A stretch of DNA of 64,000 bases from JAVBKV01 sp031553885 (GTDB lineage: Bacteria > Bacteroidota > Bacteroidia > Bacteroidales > Azobacteroidaceae). Numbering within the stretch: the first letter of the stretch is position 1; each line of letters opens with the position of its first letter. Made by a program: the position numbers and the translations under genes. The stretch covers positions 31,313 through 95,312 of the forward strand of contig JAVBKV010000047.1 in NCBI GenBank assembly GCA_031553885.1, given 5' to 3'. The notes beneath the pieces are model-generated. The model made no database searches and had not been told where the DNA came from. It saw only the letters and a program-made list of their open reading frames with translations. This document shows positions 9,343-17,890 of this stretch, piece by piece.

Positions 9343-11899
9343 TCCATTTTACATAAGCAAAGTCCATCCGGTGCGGAATATCCTTGTTGTCGGGATATAC
9401 GCGGAACCCAAATTTGAAATAGCCGGTTGAAGCTGCTTTGATGGAAACCCCGAAGAACAGTTTACTTCCTTCCGTTTTTTCCAACTGCATGGGGTGTACT
9501 TGCAGTTTGTCCTTGTTGGTCATAGGATCCAGTCCTACATCCACCACCTCAACGCCAATACTTCCTTGCATTTCTTTTCTATCCAGAACAATTTCTACCC
9601 GGACCAGATCTCCGACTTCCATTCCTTTAGTGGTAATAGTATCATCGTAATTGATCGATACGACTTCAATTCCATCCCAGTGTGAAGCCACTTCTTCCTT
9701 CCATGCGGCAATTTCTTTTGCTTTCGCAAAATTATCTTTTACAAGTATGGTTGAACGACTGGCCAACTTGGAATAAAATTTGTCGATGTAATCGTCAAAC
9801 ATCCGTTTGGTAGTGTAGTGCGGTGCAATCTGAGCAATGGAGTTTTTGATGTATTGAATCCATTCCGGTGAATATCCTTTGCTGTTTTTAGCATAATACA
9901 ATGGAATGACATCGTTTTCAAGCATGCTGTAAATCGTTGCCGCGTCTAATTGATCCTGATATTCCTGATTATCGTAAGTGCGTTTTTCAGTCAATGACCA
10001 TCCTGCACCTTCGCGATAACCTTCGTACCACCAGCCATCCAGTACGGAGAAGTTCAGCACTCCGTTCATTTCGGCTTTTTCTCCGGAAGTACCGGAAGCC
10101 TCCAAGGGGCGGGTAGGAGTATTTAACCAGATATCCACACCTGAAATCAATCGTTTGGCCAAACGCATGTCGTAATTTTCCAGGAAGATTATTTTTCCTA
10201 AAAATTCAGGGAGGCGTGAAATTTCAACGATTTTCTTGATCAGGCCTTGTCCACCTCCATCGGCAGGGTGAGCCTTACCTGTGTAGATAAACTGTACCGG
10301 ATAATTCGGATTATTGACAATTTTAGCCAGGCGATCCAGGTCTGTAAACAACAGGTGAGCCCGTTTGTAAGTGGCAAAACGACGTCCGAACCCAATCAGT
10401 AACGCATTGGGGTTGACTTTTTCCAGGATGGAAACCACCTTGGAAGGATCTCCCTGATTTTTCAGCCAATTGTCTTTGAATTGTCCGCGGATGTAGTTTA
10501 CAAGACGCTTTTTCAGCGCTAAACGGACATTCCAGATTTCATCATCCGGAATATTGTATATTTTTTCCCAGATATCCGGATTGGACTGATCGTCGTAGAA
10601 ACTAGCATCAAAATTCTTTTCGTAGAATTTACGCCATTCCGAAGCAGCCCAGGTAGGCATGTGTACACCATTCGTCACATAACCGACATGTAATTCTTCG
10701 GGGAAATAGCCTTTCCATACCGGAGCAAACATCTTTTGAGAAACAATTCCGTGCAGCAGGCTGACTCCATTGGCTTCCTGACAGGTATTCAAAGCAAAAA
10801 CGCTCATGGAGAATTTTTCGTTGCTTCCGGGATTTGTTCTTCCCATATCCATCAGTTCCTGCCAGGATATACCCAGTTTTTCAGGAAATTTCTGCATGTA
10901 TTTATTGAAAAGACCTTCGTCGAAGTAGTCGTGTCCGGCAGGAACCGGAGTGTGGCAGGTATAGAGTGAAGATGCTCTCACCACTTCAAGTGCCTGGTTG
11001 AACGTCAGTTTTTCATTTTGAATATAATCAGACAACCGTTGGGCATTGATCAGGGCTGCATGTCCTTCGTTGCAATGGTATACTTGTTTTTTTATACCCA
11101 GTTTGTTCAGCATGAGTATACCTCCTACGCCCAACAGGTATTCCTGTTTAATACGGTTTTCCCAGTCTCCTCCGTACAATTGGTGAGTTATGGAGCGATC
11201 CCATTCGCTGTTCATTTCGAGGTCGGTATCCATCAGGTACAGGCTTACCCGTCCCACATTTACTTTCCAGATATAAGAGTATACAATATGGTTGGCGAAT
11301 GGTACTTCCAGAATCATCGGTTTTCCGTCTTCATTCATCAACTGTTCTACGGGAAGTTGATCGAAACGTTGTGATTCGTAATTCGCTATTTGTTGTCCTT
11401 CAATAGATAGAGATTGCGTAAAATAGCCGTAACGATAAAGAAATCCAACCGCTGTAAGGTCTACATTATAGTCACTGGCTTCTTTGATGTAGTCGCCGGC
11501 CAGTACACCCAACCCTCCGGAATAGATTTTCAGGATGTTGCTTAATCCGTATTCCATACTGAAATAAGCAACAGAAGGTTTTTTTGAGTCCGGCTTTACC
11601 TGAATATAATGAGTGAATTTTTCGTATACTTGTTTGATGCGTGCCATCAACACCGGATCTTTGGATATTGCTTCCAGGCGGTGATAGGAGAGGTGTTGTA
11701 AAAGTAATACCGGATTACCTTCGGTTTTGTGCCAAAGTTCCTGGTCGATAGCAGAAAACAGCTCGGTAGCTTCGTAATTCCAGACCCACCATAAGTTGTG
11801 AGCCATTTCGTCCAATACCTTCAATTCCTGAGGCATTTTAGAATGAACATTGGTTTCTTTCCAAATCGGTTCATTCGCATAATTTGCTTTGATTTTCAT
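9332..11899 (-). CDS. glgP: Alpha-glucan phosphorylase (GT35)
   Basis: 855 residues, the length of the long bacterial phosphorylase form. The C-terminal half carries GTSGEKAEMNGVLNFSVLDG, the region around the pyridoxal-phosphate site, and RRFATYKRAHLLF precedes it. The N-terminus has the DUF3417-like segment typical of this subtype (DEMAHNLWWVWNYEATELF). The enzyme releases glucose-1-phosphate from glycogen or maltodextrin in the cytoplasm. It lies 15 bases downstream of the glycogen synthase on the same strand, so synthesis and breakdown are encoded together. Its 3' end overlaps the AlbA_2 gene by 11 bases. Confidence 0.95.
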   Translation of the reverse strand: MKIKANYANEPIWKETNVHSKMPQELKVLDEMAHNLWWVWNYEATELFSAIDQELWHKTEGNPVLLLQHLSYHRLEAISKDPVLMARIKQVYEKFTHYIQVKPDSKKPSVAYFSMEYGLSNILKIYSGGLGVLAGDYIKEASDYNVDLTAVGFLYRYGYFTQSLSIEGQQIANYESQRFDQLPVEQLMNEDGKPMILEVPFANHIVYSYIWKVNVGRVSLYLMDTDLEMNSEWDRSITHQLYGGDWENRIKQEYLLGVGGILMLNKLGIKKQVYHCNEGHAALINAQRLSDYIQNEKLTFNQALEVVRASSLYTCHTPVPAGHDYFDEGLFNKYMQKFPEKLGISWQELMDMGRTNPGSNEKFSMSVFALNTCQEANGVSLLHGIVSQKMFAPVWKGYFPEELHVGYVTNGVHMPTWAASEWRKFYEKNFDASFYDDQSNPDIWEKIYNIPDDEIWNVRLALKKRLVNYIRGQFKDNWLKNQGDPSKVVSILEKVNPNALLIGFGRRFATYKRAHLLFTDLDRLAKIVNNPNYPVQFIYTGKAHPADGGGQGLIKKIVEISRLPEFLGKIIFLENYDMRLAKRLISGVDIWLNTPTRPLEASGTSGEKAEMNGVLNFSVLDGWWYEGYREGAGWSLTEKRTYDNQEYQDQLDAATIYSMLENDVIPLYYAKNSKGYSPEWIQYIKNSIAQIAPHYTTKRMFDDYIDKFYSKLASRSTILVKDNFAKAKEIAAWKEEVASHWDGIEVVSINYDDTITTKGMEVGDLVRVEIVLDRKEMQGSIGVEVVDVGLDPMTNKDKLQVHPMQLEKTEGSKLFFGVSIKAASTGYFKFGFRVYPDNKDIPHRMDFAYVKWINK

Positions 11900-11914
11900 A
11901 CTCTTTATTTAATC

Positions 11915-13609
11915 TTATCCAATATTATTTTTCTTTTTTTGAACGATTGATTGCACTCGTTTTTTTGCATTTTTCAGTGCAATATCGTATGCTTCAAGGT
12001 AGTAGCTGATGAAATGAGACCAGGACGCCTTTTCCGATAAGGAATGGGCCGATTGCCTGCTGCAATGGATTTTTTCGGCGTCGTAATTCATATTATATAC
12101 CAGTATACTTTCTTTAATTTTCTCTGCTACTTCGAAATAATTTTCGTCGGATCTTTTTAAAACCTCAACACCCGTAAAAAGGTTGTCACCGCAGCCTTCT
12201 TTTATAGCCCAAAGTCCAAATCCTGCAAGATTGGTTGTAATGGTAGGGACACTGAAAGCAATACTTTCCAGAGGGGTGTATCCCCAGGGTTCGTAATAAG
12301 AAGGAAATACCGTCAGGTCCAGACCAGTAAGCAGGTCGTAGTAAGTCAGATTGAAAATACCGTCATTCCCGTTCAGGTAAGAGGGAACAAATATCAGTTT
12401 TAAATGATCGGACGGCTGGTTGAGAAAATTCAGATGCCTCAGGTAGTTACAGATTTTATCTCCCTGTGGTTCATACAATTCATGGGTGTAATAAGGATCC
12501 GGAAGCGGATTGGTTACCGGTTCGTTTTGTTCCAGGCGTTTTTTTAGATCGGGCCTGGCTCCGTTGGCCCAGGCAGGAACCAGGATAAAAGCCACTATCG
12601 GCTTATCTGGCCGGGTGAGGCGGACGCGATTCATCGCTTCAATAAAAACGTCGATTCCTTTATTTTTATATTCATATCTTCCACTGATTGCCAGTAATAA
12701 GGATTGATCAGGAATTGATTCTCCGGTTAGTTGCTCCGCTACACGGATCAACGCTTTGCGGGCCATTTTCCGTTTTCTGTTAAAAGCGTTTCCTTGTGGA
12801 ACAAAATTCGATTCGAAACCATTCGGAGTAACTACATCCGGTATTCTTTCAAGTAATTGTGCACATTCGCAGGCCGTAATGTCGCTGACGGTTGTAAAAC
12901 AGTCTACATGCAATGCAGTTTGTTTTTCAATGGAATGTTTGGCTTCCATATTCAATTCGGCAGCCATCTGATCTCCATTGTAGTTTTGAAAGTGGGAATA
13001 CAAGGGCTTGTCATTTCCTGCAATAGAACGGCCGATGGAGGTAGCATGCGTAGTAAATATGGTCGCAATTGCAGGAACTTTTCCCTGAATGTATAAAGCT
13101 CCCATACCCAGCATCCATTCGTTGAAATGCGCAACTACCTGTTTTTTTTCCATGTGAAAAAAGTGGTACAGGCTTTCCATGACCAATCCGGTTGCGTATG
13201 CAAACATACAGGATTCATCGTAGTCCCCGTATGCCCGCATCGAATTGACACCGAAGCTTTTCCATACACGAAAATAGATTTCATCCTTTTTCGTATAATA
13301 CGACTCATAATCCACCAGAATGGCAATCGGTTTACCAGGAATATTCCATCTTCCGACCCGAACGCTCAGTTGTTCCGACTCGCGGGCATGCTTTTTCCAG
13401 TCTTTCAACAGGCTGGAACTTTCTATAAAATCAGGATTGTTTTTTTCTTGCCAGCAATCAGGACCGATGAACCAGATTTTATCTTTGTACAGATCTTGAA
13501 GTGTTTTTGCTTTTGTAGACAAAACGGTATAAATTCCACCTACTTTATTACAAACCTCCCAGCTTGTTTCGAAGATGTAATCAGGTTTTACCTTATTTAT
13601 TTTTGCCAT
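11915..13609 (-). CDS. Glycogen synthase, GT3 (eukaryote-like) type
   Basis: 564 residues. The start IFETSWEVCNKVGGIYTVLS and the donor-site motif YEPWGYTPLESIAFSVPT are those of the GT3 glycogen synthases known from fungi and animals and found in Bacteroidota, not of the bacterial GT5 GlgA. In eukaryotes GT3 enzymes use UDP-glucose; the donor here is not proven. The N-terminal regulatory serine extensions of the animal enzymes are absent. It is the first gene of a two-gene unit with glgP. A TACCTTTG box lies about 30 bases upstream of the ATG. Confidence 0.9.
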   Translation of the reverse strand: MAKINKVKPDYIFETSWEVCNKVGGIYTVLSTKAKTLQDLYKDKIWFIGPDCWQEKNNPDFIESSSLLKDWKKHARESEQLSVRVGRWNIPGKPIAILVDYESYYTKKDEIYFRVWKSFGVNSMRAYGDYDESCMFAYATGLVMESLYHFFHMEKKQVVAHFNEWMLGMGALYIQGKVPAIATIFTTHATSIGRSIAGNDKPLYSHFQNYNGDQMAAELNMEAKHSIEKQTALHVDCFTTVSDITACECAQLLERIPDVVTPNGFESNFVPQGNAFNRKRKMARKALIRVAEQLTGESIPDQSLLLAISGRYEYKNKGIDVFIEAMNRVRLTRPDKPIVAFILVPAWANGARPDLKKRLEQNEPVTNPLPDPYYTHELYEPQGDKICNYLRHLNFLNQPSDHLKLIFVPSYLNGNDGIFNLTYYDLLTGLDLTVFPSYYEPWGYTPLESIAFSVPTITTNLAGFGLWAIKEGCGDNLFTGVEVLKRSDENYFEVAEKIKESILVYNMNYDAEKIHCSRQSAHSLSEKASWSHFISYYLEAYDIALKNAKKRVQSIVQKKKNNIG

Positions 13610-13639
13610 AAATTAACTGTTTCCCAAATAAATAAGCCG

Positions 13640-13647
13640 CAAAGGTA
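13640..13647 (-). promoter_or_regulatory. -7 box of the glycogen synthase-glgP unit
   Basis: TACCTTTG on the minus strand, 30 bases before the ATG. A TTTG at 13671-13674 could be the -33 element, but the 23-base spacing is long. Confidence 0.45.
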
Positions 13648-13702
13648 TAAAAAAAAGAGGAAAATAAAGACAAAAAAAAATTTCTTATTGAAATATCTTT
13701 CG

Positions 13703-13710
13703 TAGCTTTG
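13703..13710 (+). promoter_or_regulatory. -7 box of the 13754 operon
   Basis: TAGCTTTG matches TAnnTTTG. TTTC at 13681-13684 lies 18 bases upstream as a possible -33 element. It would drive the small protein, acyltransferase and amidase genes, and it is divergent from the glycogen synthase promoter. Confidence 0.5.
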
Positions 13711-13753
13711 TCTTAAAGTATTAGATCATTTACACTTAAATCATTTTTAATTT

Positions 13754-14038
13754 ATGGCCTCAGTAAAAAAATTAAAACAGAATATCAATTATATAACAGG
13801 GGAATTATTTTCCGAATGTTTATTTTGCCGGTTATACATTCCCGGAGTAGATCCTGTCAAAGCGGACGAAGTGCTGACCAGTATCCTTAAGTTCCAGGAT
13901 GAATTTCTGAAAAGGAGCAATCATCCGGATGGAACGAAAAATTCAGCGTTGGTAAAGTCTTACTATAAAAAATTAGCTGTCGACATAAAAAAGCAGGTCG
14001 ATGAAATTATTCAGCATATTCAGAGCCTGAACAAGTAA
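13754..14038 (+). CDS. Small helical protein of unknown function
   Basis: I do not recognise a named family. The 94 residues look mostly alpha-helical, with a short CLFCRLYIPGVDP segment near residue 25 and a lysine-rich second half. There is no signal peptide or membrane helix, so it is probably cytoplasmic. It has a good ATG, a promoter box 43 bases upstream, and is followed seven bases later by an acyltransferase gene, which supports it being a real gene. The two cysteines in CLFC could bind a metal only with a partner, because no second pair exists. Confidence 0.7.
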   Translation: MASVKKLKQNINYITGELFSECLFCRLYIPGVDPVKADEVLTSILKFQDEFLKRSNHPDGTKNSALVKSYYKKLAVDIKKQVDEIIQHIQSLNK

Positions 14039-14045
14039 ATAGAGG

Positions 14046-14582
14046 ATGAAGAAATTCTGTCAATGGTTACTTCTGCTTTTCGGATGGAAGTGTTTTTTAG
14101 AAGTGGAAGTTCCTCCCAGGTGTGTTATTTGCGTGGCGCCACACACCAGTAACTGGGATTTTTTTGTAGGAAAGATATTTTATACTTCTATCGGAGGAAA
14201 ACCTCATTTTTTAATGAAAAAAGAATGGTTTTTCTTTCCGGTGAGTTGTTTGCTGAAAGCAATCGGAGGAATTCCTGTCAACCGGAAGAAAAAATCATCC
14301 CTGACTGAACAGATGGTCGAAGAGTTCCAGGCGCGGGAACATTTTCAACTGGCGATTGCTCCGGAAGGTACTCGTAAAAAATCGGAATGGAAATCCGGAT
14401 TTTATTACATTGCCCTGAATGCCGGAGTGCCGATTTCGCTGGCTCATATCGATTACAGGAAGAAAGAAGTCGGCATCAGCCGGAATTTTTATCCGACAGG
14501 TGATGTGGATAAGGATATCAATGAGATTAAGCAGTTTTATAAAAATTTCAGCGGGAAGCATCCCGAACAATTTTCTATTTGA
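14046..14582 (+). CDS. PlsC-like acyltransferase
   Basis: 178 residues, short for the 1-acyl-glycerol-3-phosphate acyltransferase family but with its two key motifs: HTSNWD (the HX4D catalytic pair, about residue 37) and APEGTRKK (substrate phosphate binding, about residue 97). The N-terminus has a short hydrophobic stretch for membrane association. The probable role is acyl transfer to a lysophospholipid or a related acceptor such as an aminolipid; the acceptor cannot be read from sequence. The stop overlaps the next ATG by one base (TGATG), indicating coupling with the amidase gene. Confidence 0.85.
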   Translation: MKKFCQWLLLLFGWKCFLEVEVPPRCVICVAPHTSNWDFFVGKIFYTSIGGKPHFLMKKEWFFFPVSCLLKAIGGIPVNRKKKSSLTEQMVEEFQAREHFQLAIAPEGTRKKSEWKSGFYYIALNAGVPISLAHIDYRKKEVGISRNFYPTGDVDKDINEIKQFYKNFSGKHPEQFSI

Positions 14583-15367
14583 TGATGAATTCATTATGGA
14601 TCAGTCTGGTACAGTCGGATATTTTCTGGGAAGATAAAGAGAAAAACCTGCATCATTACGGGCGATTGATTGAAAGCGTGTCCGGGAAGTCAGACCTGGT
14701 TGTGCTTCCGGAAATGTTTTCCACCGGTTTTTCCATGAATGCCGGTCATCTGTCTGAAACCAATGAAGGATTGACCATGCAGGCTGTCCGATCCTGGGCC
14801 GAACGGTTTCAACTGGCTGTTTGCGGCAGTTTTCTGGCTTGTAATGAAAAAATGCAGCTGTTTAACCGTGGTTTTTTTATTACTCCGGACGGGTCTTCCT
14901 GGTTTTACGACAAACGCCACCTTTTCCGGATGGGAGATGAAAACTTGTTGTTTTCTGCAGGCAATGAGCAGTTAATTATTCCTTATAAAGGTTGGAATAT
15001 CCGGTTGATTATTTGTTACGATCTTCGTTTTCCGGTGTGGAGCCGGAATGTGGATAAGGCTTATGATTTATTGATTTGTCCGGCCAATTGGCCTCAGGTT
15101 CGGAGAAAAGTATGGGATGTACTGCTTAAAGCCAGGGCATTGGAGAATTACTGTTATGTGTGTGGCGTTAACCGGATCGGAGAGGACGGGCACCGGATTT
15201 ATTATCAGGGAGGCTCAATGCTCATCGATTTCAAAGGAGATGCGATTTGCGGCTGTGAAGACGACAATGAATCTGTTGTTACCGGTATTATTACCAAGGA
15301 ATTACTGGATGATTTCCGGTGTAAATTTCCGGTATGGATGGATGCCGATTCATTTGAGATAAAATAA
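14582..15367 (+). CDS. Nitrilase-superfamily amidase (omega-amidase/YafV-like)
   Basis: 261 residues from the ATG overlapping the upstream stop. The Glu-Lys-Cys catalytic triad is visible: E44 in LPEMFSTGF, K111 in YDKRHLF and C145 in IICYDLRFP. The sequence around these residues resembles YafV/Nit2-like omega-amidases, which hydrolyse alpha-ketoglutaramate or related omega-amides in the cytoplasm (metabolite repair); that specificity is inferred. A second ATG lies directly after the first. A TTG codon three bases earlier is not needed as a start. The tRNA-Pro gene follows with its own promoter. Confidence 0.87.
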   Translation: MMNSLWISLVQSDIFWEDKEKNLHHYGRLIESVSGKSDLVVLPEMFSTGFSMNAGHLSETNEGLTMQAVRSWAERFQLAVCGSFLACNEKMQLFNRGFFITPDGSSWFYDKRHLFRMGDENLLFSAGNEQLIIPYKGWNIRLIICYDLRFPVWSRNVDKAYDLLICPANWPQVRRKVWDVLLKARALENYCYVCGVNRIGEDGHRIYYQGGSMLIDFKGDAICGCEDDNESVVTGIITKELLDDFRCKFPVWMDADSFEIK

Positions 15368-15382
15368 ATAGTTGGCAAAATA

Positions 15383-15412
15383 GTTGGATTTACAGATTTT
15401 TTTGTAACTTTG
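15383..15412 (+). promoter_or_regulatory. Promoter of tRNA-Pro
   Basis: GTTG (15383-15386), an 18-base spacer and TAACTTTG (15405-15412), ending 17 bases before the tRNA. Confidence 0.6.
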
Positions 15413-15429
15413 CACCGCAAAAAAATAAA

Positions 15430-15502
15430 CGAGATATAGCGCAGTTGGTAGCGCGCCACGTTCGGGACGTGGAGGCCGGGCGTTCGAGTCGCCCTATCTC
15501 GA
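15430..15502 (+). tRNA. tRNA-Pro (anticodon CGG)
   Basis: A 73-base cloverleaf: acceptor arm CGAGATA/TATCTCG with discriminator A, D-arm GCGC/GCGC, anticodon arm CCACG/CGTGG around loop TTCGGGA (anticodon CGG at 34-36), and T-arm GGGCG/CGCCC with loop TTCGAGT. CCA is not encoded. A promoter and a terminator flank it closely, so it is a single-gene transcript. Confidence 0.97.
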
Positions 15503-15504
15503 CG

Positions 15505-15546
15505 AAAAGGGGCAAACGAAATCACTCGTTTGCCCCCTTTTCTTTT
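15505..15546 (+). terminator. Rho-independent terminator of tRNA-Pro
   Basis: A stem of about 15 pairs, AAAAGGGGCAAACGA with TCGTTTGCCCCCTTTT (one bulged C), a six-base loop and a following T-rich stretch. The A-run on the other side makes it work in either direction, so it can also stop galM transcription coming from the right. Confidence 0.9.
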
Positions 15547-15584
15547 CAGGTGCGCCAGCATCGCCATCTCCATAGCCCCGTGCG

Positions 15585-16565
15585 TCAGCTCGGGGAAACG
15601 GTGAATTGAAACCGGATTTGATAATGCCGTGTAGTATCAGGTGGTATGTTGCAAGACCGAAAATGAGAATGATTAGGAGAGTCCGGATAAAATTGTGCTT
15701 CCATGCAAATACCCTGGCCGGGCTGAAAAATACCATCTAAATAATCGCCCGTGTAGATCATCACACCCGGCATATCGGAATAAACATCAACCTGTCGCCC
15801 TGAATTCTTTTCTTTTAATGATGCCAGAAGCCTGATGCCTTTCTTTTCTTTATCCGGATGAATAAAATAAGTATTCATGGGGGTTATTTTCCTGAACGAA
15901 CGAAAGTCGTATGTTGTCCCGGATACAGGAAGAATTTTTCCCGTAGGCAGAAATTCCGGATCCATTTCCAGGTATTGGTCCGCAAAAACCTGTAAATCGT
16001 GGTCTGGCAGGTTATTTTTTCTTCCTGTTAAGTTAAAATAAGCATGGTTGGTCGGGTTGAAAATGGTTTCTTTATCGGAAATAATTGTATAATCGATATT
16101 TAGTTCGTTGTTTTCTGAAAAGGAGTAACAGACGGTAAAATCCAGGTTGCCGGGAAAACCACCCTCTCCGTCTTTGCTTTTCAGTGTGAAAATAAGTTGA
16201 TTTTCCGAAATCGTATAATCGAATATTTTTTTATTGAAACCGTTCCAACCTCCATGATTGGAATTATTCCCATCGTTTTTATCCAACAGATAACTCTTTC
16301 CGTTCAACTCAAACCGTGCATTGGCAATGCGGTTGGCAAATCGTCCGATAGTACTACCTATATAAAAAGGGTCGGTAAAATAGTCTTCGACTTTGTCATA
16401 GCGGAGAATAATATTCCCGAGTTCCTTATTTAGTTCGGGAACCACTACGGAGACCAAAGTGGCTCCGTAGTTGGTTAATTCGATGAATGCCCCCGATGAA
16501 TTTGTCAACCGGAATAAGACAATCGTTTGACTATTGAGTGTAATTTCGTTTTCTTCAATTTTCAT
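15585..16565 (-). CDS. galM: Aldose 1-epimerase
   Basis: 326 residues. Galactose mutarotase landmarks are present: N78-R79 in GRFANRI, H104 in NSNHGG, catalytic H174 in PTNHAYFNLTG and catalytic base E289 in GICMEAQFYP. It interconverts alpha and beta anomers of galactose or glucose. No signal peptide is seen, so it is probably cytoplasmic. It is the last gene of the polysaccharide locus. I start at the ATG at 16565; the longer frame begins with GTG at 16580. The ATG lies 11 bases inside the GH88 gene. The last codons run into an unusually GC-rich stretch (see findings). Confidence 0.93.
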   Translation of the reverse strand: MKIEENEITLNSQTIVLFRLTNSSGAFIELTNYGATLVSVVVPELNKELGNIILRYDKVEDYFTDPFYIGSTIGRFANRIANARFELNGKSYLLDKNDGNNSNHGGWNGFNKKIFDYTISENQLIFTLKSKDGEGGFPGNLDFTVCYSFSENNELNIDYTIISDKETIFNPTNHAYFNLTGRKNNLPDHDLQVFADQYLEMDPEFLPTGKILPVSGTTYDFRSFRKITPMNTYFIHPDKEKKGIRLLASLKEKNSGRQVDVYSDMPGVMIYTGDYLDGIFQPGQGICMEAQFYPDSPNHSHFRSCNIPPDTTRHYQIRFQFTVSPS

Positions 16566-17769
16566 CGGATTTTGTTCCACTGGCTGATTGTAATTTTGCT
16601 AACCGGGTCAATGCCTCAATGTAGTAATAATCGGCATAGATGATCGCAGCGTCTACTTCACCACCATTGGGTTTATGTCCTGTCGAATGAAGCAGGAAAG
16701 AGGGCTTGGTATCCCGGCTTTGATAGTTGGCAGAACTCAGGCTTTCTAGTATTTTAATGGCTGTTTGTTTGTATTTTTTACCCAGTTCTGCATTATCTTC
16801 CAACTGGGACAACTCTAGTAATGCAGATGCCACAATCGCTGATGCAGATGCATCTTTCGGTTCATTGGGTATTCCTGGAGCATCGAAGTCCCAGTAAGGA
16901 ACCCTGTCTTCCGGTAACCGTTTCAGGAAAACATCGGTGATTTTTTCTGCAAAACGAAGGAAGGTTTTATCTCCGGTTTCCCTGTAAATCATGGTGTATC
17001 CGTAAATTCCCCAGGCTTGTCCCCTGGCCCACATCGTATTGTCTGCATATCCCTGGTGGGTTACTCCCTTGATAAACTTACCGGAAATGGTGTCATATAC
17101 AGCTACATGATATGAAGATCCGTCTTCCCTGAAATGATTCTGCATGGTTACTTTGGCATGAGACAGGGCAATGTCGTACAGGTCTTTGCTTCCTCCGTTT
17201 TTGGATGCCCAGAACAACATTTCCAGATTCATTAAATTATCGACAATCGTGTTGTGGGGCCAATCCATTTTTTTGACCATTCCTGGCCAGGAGAGGAGGG
17301 TTCCAACTACCGGATTATACAGCGTAGCCAACGTATCGGCGGTCCGGATGATTACTTCCTTGTAAGCCTCGTTTCCGGTCAATCGGTAGGCATTCCCAAA
17401 ACTGCAGAACACCTTGAACCCAAGGTCGTGGTCGGTAGCCCGGCTCCTGGAAAGCGGTTCCAGTATTTCCGTGTAATGAATGGCATGCGCTTTTATTTCT
17501 TCGTTTTTGGTATGTTCATAATCATACCAGAGGATTCCGGGCCAGAAACCGCTTGTCCATGCTCGTATTTCCACCATTTTCCAGTGTTTTACACTGTCCA
17601 GGATATTGGTGGGAAGCATATTGGTATCTCCAATTTCCGTCAGGGTCTTATTCACTTGATCATTGCAGTAATCCAATGATTGGTTTACATCAAACGATTC
17701 GCTTTTTGGATTGGTGCAAAAGCAAAATAATACCGGCATCAGTAATCCGGCTACAATCAGATTTTTCAT
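16555..17769 (-). CDS. GH88 unsaturated glucuronyl hydrolase
   Basis: 404 residues with an alpha/alpha-barrel sequence. D115 in DHDLGF and D177 in VDNLMNLEML are 62 residues apart, matching the two catalytic aspartates of Bacillus GL1 UGL (D88 and D149, 61 apart). THQGYADNTMWARGQAWG is the typical substrate-site segment. The family removes 4,5-unsaturated uronic acids from the non-reducing end of lyase products by vinyl-ether hydration. The N-terminus (VLFCFCTNPKSES) looks like a lipoprotein signal without the acidic surface-export run, so a periplasmic location is likely. The lyase gene upstream should supply its substrate. Confidence 0.93.
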   Translation of the reverse strand: MKNLIVAGLLMPVLFCFCTNPKSESFDVNQSLDYCNDQVNKTLTEIGDTNMLPTNILDSVKHWKMVEIRAWTSGFWPGILWYDYEHTKNEEIKAHAIHYTEILEPLSRSRATDHDLGFKVFCSFGNAYRLTGNEAYKEVIIRTADTLATLYNPVVGTLLSWPGMVKKMDWPHNTIVDNLMNLEMLFWASKNGGSKDLYDIALSHAKVTMQNHFREDGSSYHVAVYDTISGKFIKGVTHQGYADNTMWARGQAWGIYGYTMIYRETGDKTFLRFAEKITDVFLKRLPEDRVPYWDFDAPGIPNEPKDASASAIVASALLELSQLEDNAELGKKYKQTAIKILESLSSANYQSRDTKPSFLLHSTGHKPNGGEVDAAIIYADYYYIEALTRLAKLQSASGTKSDEN

Positions 17770-17807
17770 ATTTGCATAATTTGTTTGTTAATGGTCATGT
17801 GGAATTA

Positions 17808-17837
17808 CAAAGCAATCGACCAGGTTCAACTCGCAAC
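17808..17837 (-). promoter_or_regulatory. Weak promoter-like pair in the 121-base gap before GH88
   Basis: GTTG (17834-17837), 18 bases, then TTGCTTTG (17808-17815), one mismatch from TAnnTTTG. This is the longest gap within the locus (17770-17890). It could give GH88 and galM a separate start. Nothing else is clear in the gap. Confidence 0.25.
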
Positions 17838-17890
17838 ATGTTTATGCTCATTGGCGCAACTTTTGCATGCTCGTTTCATTTTTTGATTAG

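Noticed and set aside
17770..17890. A 17-codon frame on the minus strand beginning MKRACKSCANE in the gap before GH88
   Set aside because: Too short, with no promoter at the right place and no family; chance is likely.
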